DNA of 64,000 nucleotides from Christensenella sp. UBA2853 (GCA_002350845.1 DEFL01000048.1:26098-90097), one strand, 5' to 3'. Positions 8,603 to 17,083 are shown, counted from the stretch's first letter. Program-made: numbers and translations. Notes: generated by a model not told the origin, from the sequence alone.

Positions 8603-9283
8603 GTGAAACGACATGTTTCTTCTGAGCTCGCGTATGTGCTGGGCATCCTGCTCATTGCGATGGGTGTCACCCTGATGGAAAAGGCCGATTTTGGCGTATC
8701 CATGGTGGTGGCCCCGGCTTATCTGCTCTACCGCTGGCTCTCCCCCATGTTCCCTGTTGTGACCTTCGGTATGGCTGAGTACTGTCTGCAGGCACTCCTG
8801 CTGCTTCTCATGATGCTCCTGCTTCGCCGGTTTCGCCTGTCGTATCTCTTTTCCTTTGTCACGGCGGTTGTCTACGGATTCGTGCTCGACGCCCTGATGG
8901 CGCTGTGCGCATTTCTCCCATCGGACCGCTTGTGGATGCAGGGGATGTATTATATACTGGGCATGCTCCTCTGCTCTGCGGGCGTTTCGGCCATGTTCCA
9001 TACCTATATTGCCCCGGAAGTCTATGAGCTGTTTGTCAAAGAGATCTCTGCACATTTTCATCTCAGCATCACACGCTTCAAAACCGTCTATGACTGCACA
9101 AGCTGCCTCGTCGGCGTCATCCTGAGCTTTCTGGTGTTCGGTTTTGGACATTTTGAAGGCGTCCGGTGGGGCACCATCCTGTGTGCACTCATTAACGGAT
9201 GGATCATCGGACGCTTCTCTGACTGCCTGGAAAAGCATGTCGTGTTTTACGACCGCTTTCCCTGGCGGAAATTTTTCTCCTGA
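8603..9283 (+). CDS. YczE/YyaS/YitT-like membrane protein (DUF6198 type)
   Basis: This 226-residue protein has six predicted hydrophobic segments. The opening LAYVLGILLIAMGVTLMEKADFGVSMVVAP is typical of the YczE/YitT-related family of clostridial membrane proteins, whose function is not established. The GTG at 8603 is preferred over an ATG 54 nt upstream because TGGAGG lies 6 nt before it. Arginine/lysine-rich loops sit between helices 3 and 4 and at the C-terminus. Confidence 0.7.
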   Translation: MKRHVSSELAYVLGILLIAMGVTLMEKADFGVSMVVAPAYLLYRWLSPMFPVVTFGMAEYCLQALLLLLMMLLLRRFRLSYLFSFVTAVVYGFVLDALMALCAFLPSDRLWMQGMYYILGMLLCSAGVSAMFHTYIAPEVYELFVKEISAHFHLSITRFKTVYDCTSCLVGVILSFLVFGFGHFEGVRWGTILCALINGWIIGRFSDCLEKHVVFYDRFPWRKFFS

Positions 9284-9311
9284 CACAGAGACTGTGCGAA
9301 AGGACGGCAGG

Positions 9312-9857
9312 ATGATTTACACCCATCACTATGATTCTCCGCTTGGCGGCATCACGCTCAGTGCACAGGAAGGCGCGCTGACGGGCTGCTGGTTTGACGG
9401 ACAGATGTATTTCGGTGCCACGCTCAAAGAGCCGTATGCAAGCGGTCCGCTGCCCGTCTTTGATGAAGCCGACCGATGGCTGGATATCTACTTCAGCGGG
9501 CATGAACCGGACTTTCTGCCCCCGCTTTCCCTGCAGTCGACTCCGTTCCGCATGGCGGTCTGGGAGATTCTCCTGACCATTCCCTACGGAAAAACTATGA
9601 CTTACGGCGCCATCGCCGAAATCATGGCAAAACAAAAAGGGATCCCGAATATGTCCGCACAGGCCGTCGGCGGGGCCGTTGGACACAATCCGATTTCCCT
9701 GATGATTCCCTGTCACCGTGTCATTGGGACAGACGGCAGCCTGACCGGGTATGCCGGCGGGCTGGAGCGCAAAATGCAACTTCTCGCGCTGGAACAGGTC
9801 GATCTCTCCGTCTTCCCTGTCCCCAGAAAGCAGAAGACGCGGTCAACGGCTGAATAA
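9312..9857 (+). CDS. ogt: Methylated-DNA--protein-cysteine methyltransferase
   Basis: This 181-residue DNA-repair protein transfers the methyl group of O6-methylguanine to its own cysteine. The active-site motif IPCHRVIG is present (cysteine about residue 134), with the DNA-binding wing TPFRMAVWEILLTIPYGKTMTYG before it and the C-terminal GYAGGLERKMQLLALE. The length and the N-terminal ribonuclease-like part fit the Ogt/AdaB class. The ATG at 9312 has GGACGGCAGG upstream; an in-frame ATG further up lies inside the previous gene. The stop lies 3 bp from that of the convergent gene. Confidence 0.93.
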   Translation: MIYTHHYDSPLGGITLSAQEGALTGCWFDGQMYFGATLKEPYASGPLPVFDEADRWLDIYFSGHEPDFLPPLSLQSTPFRMAVWEILLTIPYGKTMTYGAIAEIMAKQKGIPNMSAQAVGGAVGHNPISLMIPCHRVIGTDGSLTGYAGGLERKMQLLALEQVDLSVFPVPRKQKTRSTAE

Positions 9858-9860
9858 CCC

Positions 9861-10325
9861 TTATGCCCAGCGCATGGAACGCAGCAGTTCCTCCCAGACC
9901 TTCCGGTTCTCCTCCTGCAGCGCTTTCCTTGTGTAGAAGTTGAAATAATACAGCGTCTTATTGATTTTGACGACGCATGACTCGCCTGTCATTTCAACAC
10001 TCTGTGCGTCATAGACATAGCGGATGCCCTCGGCCGTTTTTCCGCCGGGGCTCAGTTCCACCTTCTCCTCATCGCGGAAATGGAAGGACTTCATCGGGTT
10101 TCGAATACTGCTCTCCATTCTTTTTGCGACATCGCCTGTATTCAGGATGAGCCCGGCAAACGCACCGATTTTTTTCCAGCCAACGGAAATCATGATATGG
10201 CGCCCGGCATCCTGCAGACAGCAGCCTTCCCCGTCCTCGATGAAGTTCAGTTTGCTGCGCTCTTCCCCTGTGAGCTCACGAAAGCCCTCGGGCACAGTCA
10301 GATTCAGTTCCTGATTCAGCAGCAT
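9861..10325 (-). CDS. Hypothetical protein
   Basis: I do not recognise this 154-residue protein. The ATG at 10325 sits 10 nt from an AGGAGG; a TTG one codon upstream is an alternative. It has no signal peptide. The layout, with NLTVPEGFRELTGEE at the start, a repeated beta-rich core, RYVYDAQSVEMTG and YYFNFYT near the end, resembles small stress or lipoprotein-like folds that describe a 'text-like' parsing of a peptide, but I can name no family. It is transcribed alone, convergent with ogt and divergent from the DUF5714 gene. Confidence 0.6.
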   Translation of the reverse strand: MLLNQELNLTVPEGFRELTGEERSKLNFIEDGEGCCLQDAGRHIMISVGWKKIGAFAGLILNTGDVAKRMESSIRNPMKSFHFRDEEKVELSPGGKTAEGIRYVYDAQSVEMTGESCVVKINKTLYYFNFYTRKALQEENRKVWEELLRSMRWA

Positions 10326-10395
10326 CAATATCCATCCTCCTGTACAGAACAGTCTTCACTGTTCCATTCTGTTTCTTTGTGTTTTTCCTGAATGG

Positions 10396-10425
10396 ATTAT
10401 ACAACAGAAATCAAAACCATTGCAA
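10396..10425 (-). promoter_or_regulatory. Promoter of the leftward hypothetical gene
   Basis: On the minus strand TTGCAA (10420-10425), an 18-bp spacer and TATAAT (10396-10401) lie about 70 bp upstream of the start codon. Confidence 0.5.
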
Positions 10426-10476
10426 ACCGGGGCCTCTGTGCGTTTGCCGGATACCAGAAATAAAGAGGTGCCTTTC

Positions 10477-11184
10477 ATGAATGAAGAATGCCTGATCTGC
10501 CATGCGCCGCTTGAATATCTCCCTTCGGATGTGCTCATGGAATGCGCGCTGTGCCACAGAAAAGAGCTCAGCAAAACCCGATGCATCCATGGCCACTATG
10601 TCTGCAATGCATGCCATACCTCCGGAATGGATGCCATGATCTGTCAGTGCCTGCAGGAAACCTCCAGAAATCCAATCGAAATCCTGGAACATCTGATGGC
10701 CCTGCCCTTCTGTCATATGCATGGTCCGGAACATCATGTGCTGGTCGGTGCCGCGCTGCTGACCGCCTATGCCCGGGCGGGCGGAGAGATTGCGCTCGAA
10801 CAGGCTCTGACGGAAATGCTGAGCAGAGGAAAAAACGTACCCGGCGGGGCCTGCGGTTTCTGGGGCGCCTGCGGAGCCGGAATCAGCTCGGGCATGTTCA
10901 TCTCCATCATCTCCGGGTCCACTCCGCTGACGGTCGAACCCTTTGCCCTTTCCCACCGGATGACCGCCCGGTCTCTGAATGCCATTGCGGAGGTCGGCGG
11001 TCCGCGCTGCTGCAAGCGGGATTCCTATCTGTCGATCCTCTCTGCGGTGGACTTTGTCCGGGAGCACTTCGGCATTGAAATGGAAAAACCGGAAGTCATC
11101 TGCTCCCACTCCAAGGAAAACAACCAGTGCATCGGAAAGCGCTGCCCGTTTTCCATCCTCAACCATGCTTCCCCAAACGAATGA
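10477..11184 (+). CDS. DUF5714 domain protein (Cys-rich)
   Basis: The protein has 235 residues. The ATG at 10477 follows AAAGAGG; an in-frame ATG upstream lies in the divergent promoter region. The N-terminus has paired metal-ligand motifs, CLIC and CALCHRK, followed by CIHGHYVCNACH, consistent with zinc sites. The rest (VPGGACGFWGACGAGISSG) fits DUF5714, which sits alone or beside SAM-dependent methyltransferases in clostridia and archaea. The reaction is unknown. Two further CxxxxC groups near the C-terminus (CSHSKENNQC, then KRC) could bind a cluster. Confidence 0.7.
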   Translation: MNEECLICHAPLEYLPSDVLMECALCHRKELSKTRCIHGHYVCNACHTSGMDAMICQCLQETSRNPIEILEHLMALPFCHMHGPEHHVLVGAALLTAYARAGGEIALEQALTEMLSRGKNVPGGACGFWGACGAGISSGMFISIISGSTPLTVEPFALSHRMTARSLNAIAEVGGPRCCKRDSYLSILSAVDFVREHFGIEMEKPEVICSHSKENNQCIGKRCPFSILNHASPNE

Positions 11185-11194
11185 CACAAAAAGA

Positions 11195-11234
11195 AACGCC
11201 CCGTCACAGAAGTGGATTCCTGTGACGGGGCGTT
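11195..11234. terminator. Bidirectional terminator between convergent genes
   Basis: The 14-bp arms (11195-11208 and 11221-11234) contain CGCCCCGTCACA and its complement. On the minus strand the stem is followed by TCTTTTTG, so it mainly ends the XRE gene. Confidence 0.75.
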
Positions 11235-11239
11235 GCCGC

Positions 11240-11899
11240 TTATTCTGCTGCCGCAGATTCTGCCTTCTGCCGGTTTTTCCGGATCAGATGCCCGATCCCA
11301 AGACCGGCCAGGGAGAGGGCCAGTCCCAGTGGCAGTTTGGTGAGATCCGGCCAGACGACGGACCGGTACAGGGCATCCTCAGTCGCGACAGAGGTCACGC
11401 TTCCCGACAGCGCATACATCACACTGAACAGAACAGCTGCAAGCCATTTCCATTTTCCAAAATAGCCGCGTACACCCAGAATGCAGGATACGCTGAAAAA
11501 CAGCACCGGAAGAATGGCCCATGTCACGGAGAGTGTATATCCGGCGGCACCCATACTGTCTTTGAGCAGCCAGAAAGCGATCACTGCGAGTGCCCAGACA
11601 CCGAATGTCACGCAGAGCAGGATCAGTTTTTCCTTTTTTTCATTGCTTTTGACCGTGTCCGTGCTTTCTTTCAAATATTCCAGATACGTTTGCTTCATTG
11701 GTGACTCCTCCTTGAGGAGCTGATCCAGACTGACGGAATAGATGTCACTCATTTTGACCACGCTGACAATATCCGGGAACGTTTTTCCGTTTTCCCAGTT
11801 GGATATGGTCTGCCGGCTGACCCCCAGTGCTTCAGCTGCCTGCTCCTGGGTGATGGATGCCCGTGTTCTTGCATTTTTCAGAATGTGTCCGATTTCCAT
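11240..11899 (-). CDS. XRE-family regulator with C-terminal membrane domain
   Basis: This 219-residue protein starts with a Cro/CI-type helix-turn-helix (residues 5-60; ITQEQAAEALGVSRQTISNWENGK). After a charged linker come about four hydrophobic segments (residues 95-200), so the DNA-binding domain is tethered to the membrane. Such fusions often sense membrane or antibiotic stress, which I infer only. The ATG at 11899 follows AGAGGAGA; an upstream in-frame ATG lacks this. A 12-bp palindrome just downstream of the -10 suggests autorepression. Confidence 0.8.
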   Translation of the reverse strand: MEIGHILKNARTRASITQEQAAEALGVSRQTISNWENGKTFPDIVSVVKMSDIYSVSLDQLLKEESPMKQTYLEYLKESTDTVKSNEKKEKLILLCVTFGVWALAVIAFWLLKDSMGAAGYTLSVTWAILPVLFFSVSCILGVRGYFGKWKWLAAVLFSVMYALSGSVTSVATEDALYRSVVWPDLTKLPLGLALSLAGLGIGHLIRKNRQKAESAAAE

Positions 11900-11929
11900 G
11901 GTCTGGTTCTCCTCTTTGCATTTTGAATT

Positions 11930-11953
11930 TGTTCCGGAACACTTCCCAGTATA
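11930..11953 (-). promoter_or_regulatory. -10 box and palindromic operator of the XRE regulator
   Basis: TATACT on the minus strand (11948-11953) is followed by the perfect 12-bp palindrome TGTTCCGGAACA (11930-11941), where transcription would begin. No convincing -35 is visible. Confidence 0.5.
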
Positions 11954-12099
11954 GCGAAATTGAGGCAATCGTCCATACAATTTCTTTTTCAAGGCAGGTT
12001 TTTGGATGTCAAAATGCTTTTCCATCGGCCTTTTTCCCGGTTTTGCGGGCTCTTTTTTCCCGTCTGGCCCCCATGAACAGCCCATCCGCGAAGGTTGCT

Positions 12100-12128
12100 T
12101 TGCCGCGCGAAAAGGGTTATGCTATGAA
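12100..12128 (+). promoter_or_regulatory. Possible promoter of the esterase gene
   Basis: TTGCCG, a 17-bp spacer and TATGAA with a TGC extension lie 40 bp upstream of the start. Confidence 0.4.
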
Positions 12129-12167
12129 AAACTGCAGTACAGAAAACAACAATTCAGGAGGATTGCC

Positions 12168-13160
12168 ATGTCCATTAATGAAAAAAAGACACTCGGGGAA
12201 CTGCTCAGTGACCCCCGCATCCGTCCGATTGCATCCGATGCAATCACGGGTATGGATCTGAAACGCGAAGGATTGTGGGACAAGTCCATCGAGCAGCTCC
12301 GCGAGGAGCAGTTCGGCGGCGGACTCACGCACGGGTTTGACCGTCTCTTCGCAGCCGCTGACAGCGGAGAATGGTATTACAGCCTCTACAGCCGGGAGGA
12401 TGTTGAGAAGGATCCCACCAAAGCCGGAGTCAGCCTGGTCTGGTTTCCTTCCAAAGACCCGGCCGCTTCCACCCGCCCGTATATTCTGCTTGTTCCGGGC
12501 GGCGGCTTTGTCAATGTCTGGAACCTGACCGAAGGCTGGCCCGTGGCCGCCCAGTTCAATGATCTGGGTTATCACGTTTTCATTCTCACCTACCGCGTCA
12601 TCGGGGAAGAGCGTCTGCTGGATAAAAACATGGAAGACTTTGCACAGGCCATCCGGTTCATCCGGGAGCATGCCGAAAAGTTCTGTGTCAACCGGGACAG
12701 CTATATCACCTGCGGATTCTCTGCCGGCGGCTACCTGATCTGCCTGTGGAATGTGCTGGAAAAGGGCTATGCCGCATTCGGTCTTCCCAAACCGCAGGCC
12801 AGTTTCCCGGTCTATCCGGTCACCAGCTGGAAACTGTGCATCCGGGACAACGCCTTCCGGCCGGAGCGCTCCATGCGCCTTTACGGCTGTGATATTCAGA
12901 CAGCCTCCACCATGTGCTATGAGATTCCCGAGCATGCCGAGGGTTTCCCGCCCAGTGCGCTGTTCCTCGCGGCTGAGGACACGCTTGTGCCGCCGGAGCA
13001 TTCCCGGATTCTGGAAAAAGCACTGGAAACGCTGCAGATCCCCTGCCGCCTGGAGATCGGGCCCACCGGCGGACACGGGTTTGCCGACGGAAGCTTCAGC
13101 TGCATGAAAGGGTGGACGAAGAGAGCCATCGAGTGGTACGAGGGACTTGAAAAGAAATAA
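12168..13160 (+). CDS. Alpha/beta-hydrolase, esterase-like
   Basis: This 330-residue protein has an alpha/beta-hydrolase core of the acetylesterase/BD-FAE-like type. It shows the oxyanion motif LLVPGGGF (near residue 105), the nucleophile elbow GFSAGG (serine near 185), an acidic residue in AAEDTLVPPE, and a late histidine in GGHGFADG. There is no signal peptide, so it is cytoplasmic. An N-terminal helical extension of about 80 residues (LGELLSDPRIRPIA) is common in relatives that de-acetylate imported oligosaccharides. The ATG at 12168 follows AGGAGG; a longer frame upstream is not supported. The GH43 gene lies convergently next to it. Confidence 0.82.
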   Translation: MSINEKKTLGELLSDPRIRPIASDAITGMDLKREGLWDKSIEQLREEQFGGGLTHGFDRLFAAADSGEWYYSLYSREDVEKDPTKAGVSLVWFPSKDPAASTRPYILLVPGGGFVNVWNLTEGWPVAAQFNDLGYHVFILTYRVIGEERLLDKNMEDFAQAIRFIREHAEKFCVNRDSYITCGFSAGGYLICLWNVLEKGYAAFGLPKPQASFPVYPVTSWKLCIRDNAFRPERSMRLYGCDIQTASTMCYEIPEHAEGFPPSALFLAAEDTLVPPEHSRILEKALETLQIPCRLEIGPTGGHGFADGSFSCMKGWTKRAIEWYEGLEKK

Positions 13161-13185
13161 GCGGTAGTGACTTCCGCAGCAAAAG

Positions 13186-13235
13186 AAAGCATGCCCGCAG
13201 CAAAGGCCATCCGGCTTCTGCTGCGGGCATGCTTT
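13186..13235. terminator. Bidirectional terminator
   Basis: The perfect 17-bp arms (13186-13202 and 13219-13235) contain AAAGCATGCCCGCAGCA and its complement. It separates the esterase and GH43 genes. Confidence 0.8.
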
Positions 13236-13251
13236 ATGGATTCAGGTGATC

Positions 13252-14667
13252 TCAGCTGAGGGTAAAGGATGCAAACTGCATGTGTCCCCGGCCGACAAAG
13301 GTGAAGTACAGGGCCTGAATGCCGTCAGGGATCGCGATCTCCGCCTCCGTATCATGCCAGACATTGGCATAGGCGATCGGGAAGGTGCCGAGCACCTCTC
13401 CGTCCCAGGCTGTCCGCACCTCCACCACACCGGTGGCATACCCCTTGGTGCGGATCGAGATCCGCTTGACGCCGCGGCAGTCAAAATAACGGAAACCGGC
13501 CGTCGCCGAAGAGCGCATGTTGGCAATATAAGCCATGCGTTCCATATCTTCATCCCCGCAGGTCTGGGTGATCTTCGGGAACCGGTCGTCCATCCAGCCG
13601 GACCAGGGAATATAGGTCATATCCGTGTCCGTGAACAGATGGCAGGCAATGTAGGCAGGATAGGTGCCTTCGCCCCTGAGCGGCGTTCCCCCGCAGGATG
13701 TCATTTCCGCCTGGATGATCGTACCGTCTTCCCTGAAGCGGATCTTTTCGAAGCATCCCTGGCGGGAATAGTTTGTGCCGTTGGTGTGACGATGATAGAA
13801 AATATACCAGTCGTCCCCGATCTGTGTCATGCTGCCATGGTTATTGGCGGTGTAATACATCGGCTTGTCCTTGGGCTTATAGCTGTCAATGCCCATGTCG
13901 CAGGAGCTGATGATCACGCCCTTGTACTCAAAGTTTTCTGTGGGACTCGTGGAAACGGCATAGCACAGTTCATGGAACTGAATGGAGGAATAGATGAAAT
14001 AGTAGAGATTGCCGCGCTTGCGGATGGAGGGCGCCTCAAAGAATGCATGCCCTTCAAAGCCGGTGCCTTCGCAGTACATGACGCCCGGGGCGACAAAACG
14101 CGGGGCTTCTTCCACCGTCAGCATATCCTCGCCCAGCACCGTCACCATGGCGCCGTGGCGCGAGCGGTCACCGCCTCCGCAGAATCCGGTATACAGATAC
14201 GTCTTTCCGTTCTCCGTCAGAACACCCGGGTCAAACTGGGGTTCGTCCCCTTCCCTTTCACCGAGCCTTGTTCCGTCCGGATAGTGGACATAGCCGTAAA
14301 ACTGATATTCCCCTGCCGGTGTGTCACACACGGCCACGGATACGATGCTCCTGCTGGAGAGGACATAGTACAGATAGTACCGGCCGTCCGGGCCCACCGT
14401 GACATCCGGGGCATACAGGTTGCCCTGCATATCTCCGTTCTCCGGATCCTGATCCTTGCGGTAGATCACACCCTCACAGCGCCAGTTGCCCAGATCGGAT
14501 ACATCGGCAGACCAGCCCATGTAGTTGCCCATGCAGTAGACGTCACCGCCGAAAAAGTCATGGGAGCCGTACACATACACCCGGTTGCCGAACACATAGG
14601 GCTCGCCATCGGGAATATATTCCCAAAACGGCAGATAGGGGTTGGTCACCTGCTTCATATTGTCCAT
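13252..14667 (-). CDS. Glycoside hydrolase family 43 protein
   Basis: The 471-residue protein has an N-terminal five-bladed beta-propeller of GH43 (about residues 5-330) and a C-terminal beta-sandwich (about 345-471) like a CBM6 module. GH43 enzymes hydrolyse alpha-arabinofuranosides or beta-xylosides. Candidate catalytic acids are the Asp in NLYAPDV (general base/pKa region) and the Glu in FFEAPSIRKRG, a typical GH43 signature. There is no signal peptide, so it acts on imported oligosaccharides. GAGGAGG precedes the ATG. It is divergent from an AraC regulator that probably controls it. Confidence 0.88.
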   Translation of the reverse strand: MDNMKQVTNPYLPFWEYIPDGEPYVFGNRVYVYGSHDFFGGDVYCMGNYMGWSADVSDLGNWRCEGVIYRKDQDPENGDMQGNLYAPDVTVGPDGRYYLYYVLSSRSIVSVAVCDTPAGEYQFYGYVHYPDGTRLGEREGDEPQFDPGVLTENGKTYLYTGFCGGGDRSRHGAMVTVLGEDMLTVEEAPRFVAPGVMYCEGTGFEGHAFFEAPSIRKRGNLYYFIYSSIQFHELCYAVSTSPTENFEYKGVIISSCDMGIDSYKPKDKPMYYTANNHGSMTQIGDDWYIFYHRHTNGTNYSRQGCFEKIRFREDGTIIQAEMTSCGGTPLRGEGTYPAYIACHLFTDTDMTYIPWSGWMDDRFPKITQTCGDEDMERMAYIANMRSSATAGFRYFDCRGVKRISIRTKGYATGVVEVRTAWDGEVLGTFPIAYANVWHDTEAEIAIPDGIQALYFTFVGRGHMQFASFTLS

Positions 14668-14779
14668 GCAATAGCCTCCTCATGAGGGACATCCTGAGAA
14701 AGATGCCCTTTGATTATTGGGTTGGATTTGTTTTTTCTGCGCGTTCCCGCATCGGATTTTCTGCGGTCTGTTCATCCAC

Positions 14780-14808
14780 AATATAGTGCCCGCACCGACT
14801 GCTTTCAA
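14780..14808 (-). promoter_or_regulatory. Promoter of the GH43 gene
   Basis: On the minus strand TTGAAA (14803-14808), a 17-bp spacer and TATATT (14780-14785). A direct-repeat copy lies 22 bp upstream of the -35. Confidence 0.6.
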
Positions 14809-14830
14809 GGACAATACTCCCCTGTTAACA

Positions 14831-14933
14831 GACAAAAATAGCTTCTTCCTTCCGACATTCATCCGCGGAAACAGGCGTCTTAGCATCCGCTGAAAGTCTC
14901 ATTTCTTTCAGAAAAAAGGGACAAAAATAGCTT
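14831..14933. repeat. Two direct repeats, candidate AraC-type operators
   Basis: GACAAAAATAGCTT occurs at 14831-14844 and 14920-14933, in the same orientation and 89 bp apart. Between them is an inverted repeat, CTGAAAG (14890-14896) and CTTTCAG (14905-14911). Paired direct repeats are what AraC/XylS regulators bind. The copies lie next to the -35 regions of the two divergent genes. Confidence 0.65.
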
Positions 14934-14939
14934 TCTCGT

Positions 14940-14968
14940 TTTCAATTCATGACATTATGGGATATAAT
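14940..14968 (+). promoter_or_regulatory. Possible promoter of the araC-type gene
   Basis: TATAAT (14963-14968) is a perfect -10; the -35 (TTTCAA, 17-bp spacer) is poor. The second direct repeat ends 6 bp upstream, the position of a class II activator site. Confidence 0.45.
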
Positions 14969-15016
14969 CTTTCTGCATAAAATGAATCCATACAAAAAAT
15001 CATGAGGTGACGATCC

Positions 15017-15823
15017 TTGATTTTTGAACATAAAGACAGCGATCTGTTCGTCGGACCTGCATGCCCGATTATGTATCCGGCCCATGTCCACGAAGGTGTC
15101 GAAATCGTGTATGTGGAATCCGGAACGCAGCAGATCACGGCCAACGGCGTCTCCTATCTCCTTGGGCCAGGAGATATCCTCATCATTTTTCCCATGGTGA
15201 TCCACAGTTATGAAGGAGCTTCTGAGGAAAACGGCTCCATGTGCATCGGCATGAATCCTGACCTGATCAATGAATTCCGGGCCTGCTTTAAAACCACGCT
15301 GCCCGTCAATCCCCTCTATCATGTCCATGAAGACGACACAGAGCTGAAGCAGATCATCCGGACGCTCCGAAATATTCCGGCTGACTATCCCCCGCAGATC
15401 ACCGCCTATGTCCATCTGTTTCTGGCTCTGCTGCTTCCGCATCTGCAGCTCGATCCGCTGGAAGCCTATGTAGACAGTAATCTGATTCACCGGGTGCTCC
15501 TGTATATATCCGATCATATTCAGCAGCCACTGACTCTCGACAGCGTCTCCATGGCCATGGGCATCAGCAGAAGCCATCTGAGCCATATCTTCTCCCAGCG
15601 CCTGCACATGAATTTCCGGAAATTCATCAACAGCATGCGCATTGAATATGCCTGCACGCTTCTGCAGAACCCTTCCTATTCCATCAAGGAAGTGACCTAC
15701 GCCTGCGGATATGACAACTCCCGCACGTTCCATCGCTCGTTCCTCTCCGAGGTCGGCATGACTCCCGGAGATTACAAGAAACGGAAGCATGATGGATATC
15801 ATCTGAACCGCCGTCCCGCCTGA
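15017..15823 (+). CDS. AraC-family transcriptional regulator
   Basis: This 268-residue regulator has an N-terminal cupin-like effector domain (about residues 1-150; VGPACPIMYPAHVHEGVEI and LGPGDILIIFP) and a C-terminal pair of helix-turn-helices (residues 160-260; MGISRSHLSHIFSQR, then CGYDNSRTFHRSFLSEVGMTP). The C-terminus matches the AraC signature. The TTG start is chosen because GAGGTGA is 6-8 nt upstream and no ATG or GTG fits. Divergence from GH43 suggests it senses an arabinose- or xylose-containing sugar and activates GH43, perhaps with autoregulation through the repeats between them. Confidence 0.87.
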   Translation: MIFEHKDSDLFVGPACPIMYPAHVHEGVEIVYVESGTQQITANGVSYLLGPGDILIIFPMVIHSYEGASEENGSMCIGMNPDLINEFRACFKTTLPVNPLYHVHEDDTELKQIIRTLRNIPADYPPQITAYVHLFLALLLPHLQLDPLEAYVDSNLIHRVLLYISDHIQQPLTLDSVSMAMGISRSHLSHIFSQRLHMNFRKFINSMRIEYACTLLQNPSYSIKEVTYACGYDNSRTFHRSFLSEVGMTPGDYKKRKHDGYHLNRRPA

Positions 15824-15895
15824 AGGGACTGCTTTTTCCCGAATATCCTCCTTTCCCCTTCCTTTCTTGATGCGGGTAGTCCCGCATCGCCCCGG

Positions 15896-15927
15896 CAGCA
15901 GGAAGCTTCGGCTTCCTGCTGTTTTTT
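15896..15927 (+). terminator. Terminator after the araC-type gene
   Basis: The 11-bp arms (15896-15906 and 15911-15921) flank a TTCG tetraloop and are followed by six T residues. Confidence 0.9.
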
Positions 15928-16034
15928 CTCTGCACCTGCCTGCCAGATCGGTCAAAATCCCGTCTTCTGTTCTTTTCCTTTCATTTTGAATCAGGTATAC
16001 TGATCCGGCACGCAGAGGGGAGAGCTGATAAAGG

Positions 16035-16469
16035 GTGATTTTCAAGTGCAAGCCGTTCCATGAACTGACCGTCGACGAACTGTATGAAATCCTGAAAGCC
16101 CGTTCCGCCATCTTTGTGGTGGAGCAGAACTGTGCCTACCAGGATATCGACGGCCGCGATGCTGAAAGTCTGCATATGTTTTACGAGGAGGACGGAAAAG
16201 TGCTTGGTTACCTCAGGGCATTTGAGCCCTCCCCCCGGACCGCTCAGATCGGCCGGGTGCTGACCGTGCATCACGGAACCGGCCTGGGCGGAAAGCTTCT
16301 GAAAAAGGGAATCGAAGTGGTCCGCGAGACCATGCAGCCTGAGCGCATTCTCCTTGAGGCCCAGAGCTATGCCACGGGATACTACGCGCGGGAAGGCTTT
16401 CAGGTCACATCGGACGAATTTCTGGAAGACGGTATTCCCCATGTGTGGATGACATTGGATTGCAGGTGA
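16035..16469 (+). CDS. elaA: ElaA-type GNAT acetyltransferase
   Basis: At 144 residues this is a GNAT-fold acyltransferase. The stretch RSAIFVVEQNCAYQDIDGRD (residues 23-42) is the hallmark of ElaA. The acetyl-CoA site follows as VLTVHHGTGLGGKLL. Substrate unknown. The start is GTG, with AAAGGG close by and GGGGAG slightly further up. A -10-like TATACT lies near 15996. Its TGA overlaps the ATG of the next GNAT gene by one base, so the two are translationally coupled. Confidence 0.85.
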   Translation: MIFKCKPFHELTVDELYEILKARSAIFVVEQNCAYQDIDGRDAESLHMFYEEDGKVLGYLRAFEPSPRTAQIGRVLTVHHGTGLGGKLLKKGIEVVRETMQPERILLEAQSYATGYYAREGFQVTSDEFLEDGIPHVWMTLDCR

Positions 16470-16999
16470 TGGATATGCAGATCAGAAAATCAACTGAGCA
16501 GGATATGCCCAGAATGCTGGAAATCTATGCCTATGCGCGCCGCTTTATGGCAGAGCATGGGAATCCCAATCAGTGGGGACTGACAAACTGGCCGCCCGAA
16601 GCACTGCTGCACAGAGACATCCGGGAAGGACACAGCTATGTCTGCGTCAATTCCGCGGGAACGGTCATCGGCACCTTCTTCTTTGTTCAGGGAGAGGACA
16701 TTGAGCCGACATACAGAAACATCACCGAAGGCAGCTGGCGCGATGACAGCGCATACGGCGTCGTTCACCGGATTGCCTCGGACGGTTCCGAGAAGGGAAT
16801 TGGTTCTTTCTGCATCGACTGGGCCTATGCCCAGTGCGGCCATCTGCGCATTGATACCCACGGGGATAACCGGGTGATGCAGAACATGCTGAAGAAGCTG
16901 GGGTTTGTCCACTGCGGAACCATCTATGTCGAGGAGGACAATGATCCCCGTCTGGCCTTTGAGAAATCCGAAGCACTGGAAACTGCTCTGACTGAGTAA
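16469..16999 (+). CDS. GNAT-family N-acetyltransferase
   Basis: This 176-residue protein is a second GNAT acetyltransferase. It starts IRKSTEQDMPRMLEIY, has GEDIEPTYRNITEG in the middle, and ends with the acetyl-CoA motif region RIDTHGDNRVMQNMLKKLGFVHCG, typical of RimI/YjcF-like enzymes that modify small amines or peptides. The exact substrate is unknown. The ATG overlaps the elaA stop (TGATG), and a longer upstream frame is not needed. The pair is followed by a strong terminator. Confidence 0.85.
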   Translation: MDMQIRKSTEQDMPRMLEIYAYARRFMAEHGNPNQWGLTNWPPEALLHRDIREGHSYVCVNSAGTVIGTFFFVQGEDIEPTYRNITEGSWRDDSAYGVVHRIASDGSEKGIGSFCIDWAYAQCGHLRIDTHGDNRVMQNMLKKLGFVHCGTIYVEEDNDPRLAFEKSEALETALTE

Positions 17000-17015
17000 C
17001 GGCCGATTGGCTTTG

Positions 17016-17060
17016 AAAGAGGAATCCCATGACATGCATCCGGGGGGATTCCTCTTTTTT
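17016..17060 (+). terminator. Terminator after the GNAT pair
   Basis: The 13-bp arms AAAGAGGAATCCC and GGGATTCCTCTTT, with a T-run at the end. Confidence 0.88.
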
Positions 17061-17083
17061 CATTTCGCGCTGCAGTCTTTCGG

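Noticed and set aside
13246..14685. A 479-codon plus-strand frame opposite the GH43 gene
   Set aside because: It mirrors GH43 exactly; the minus-strand frame has clear GH43 motifs and a good ribosome binding site.
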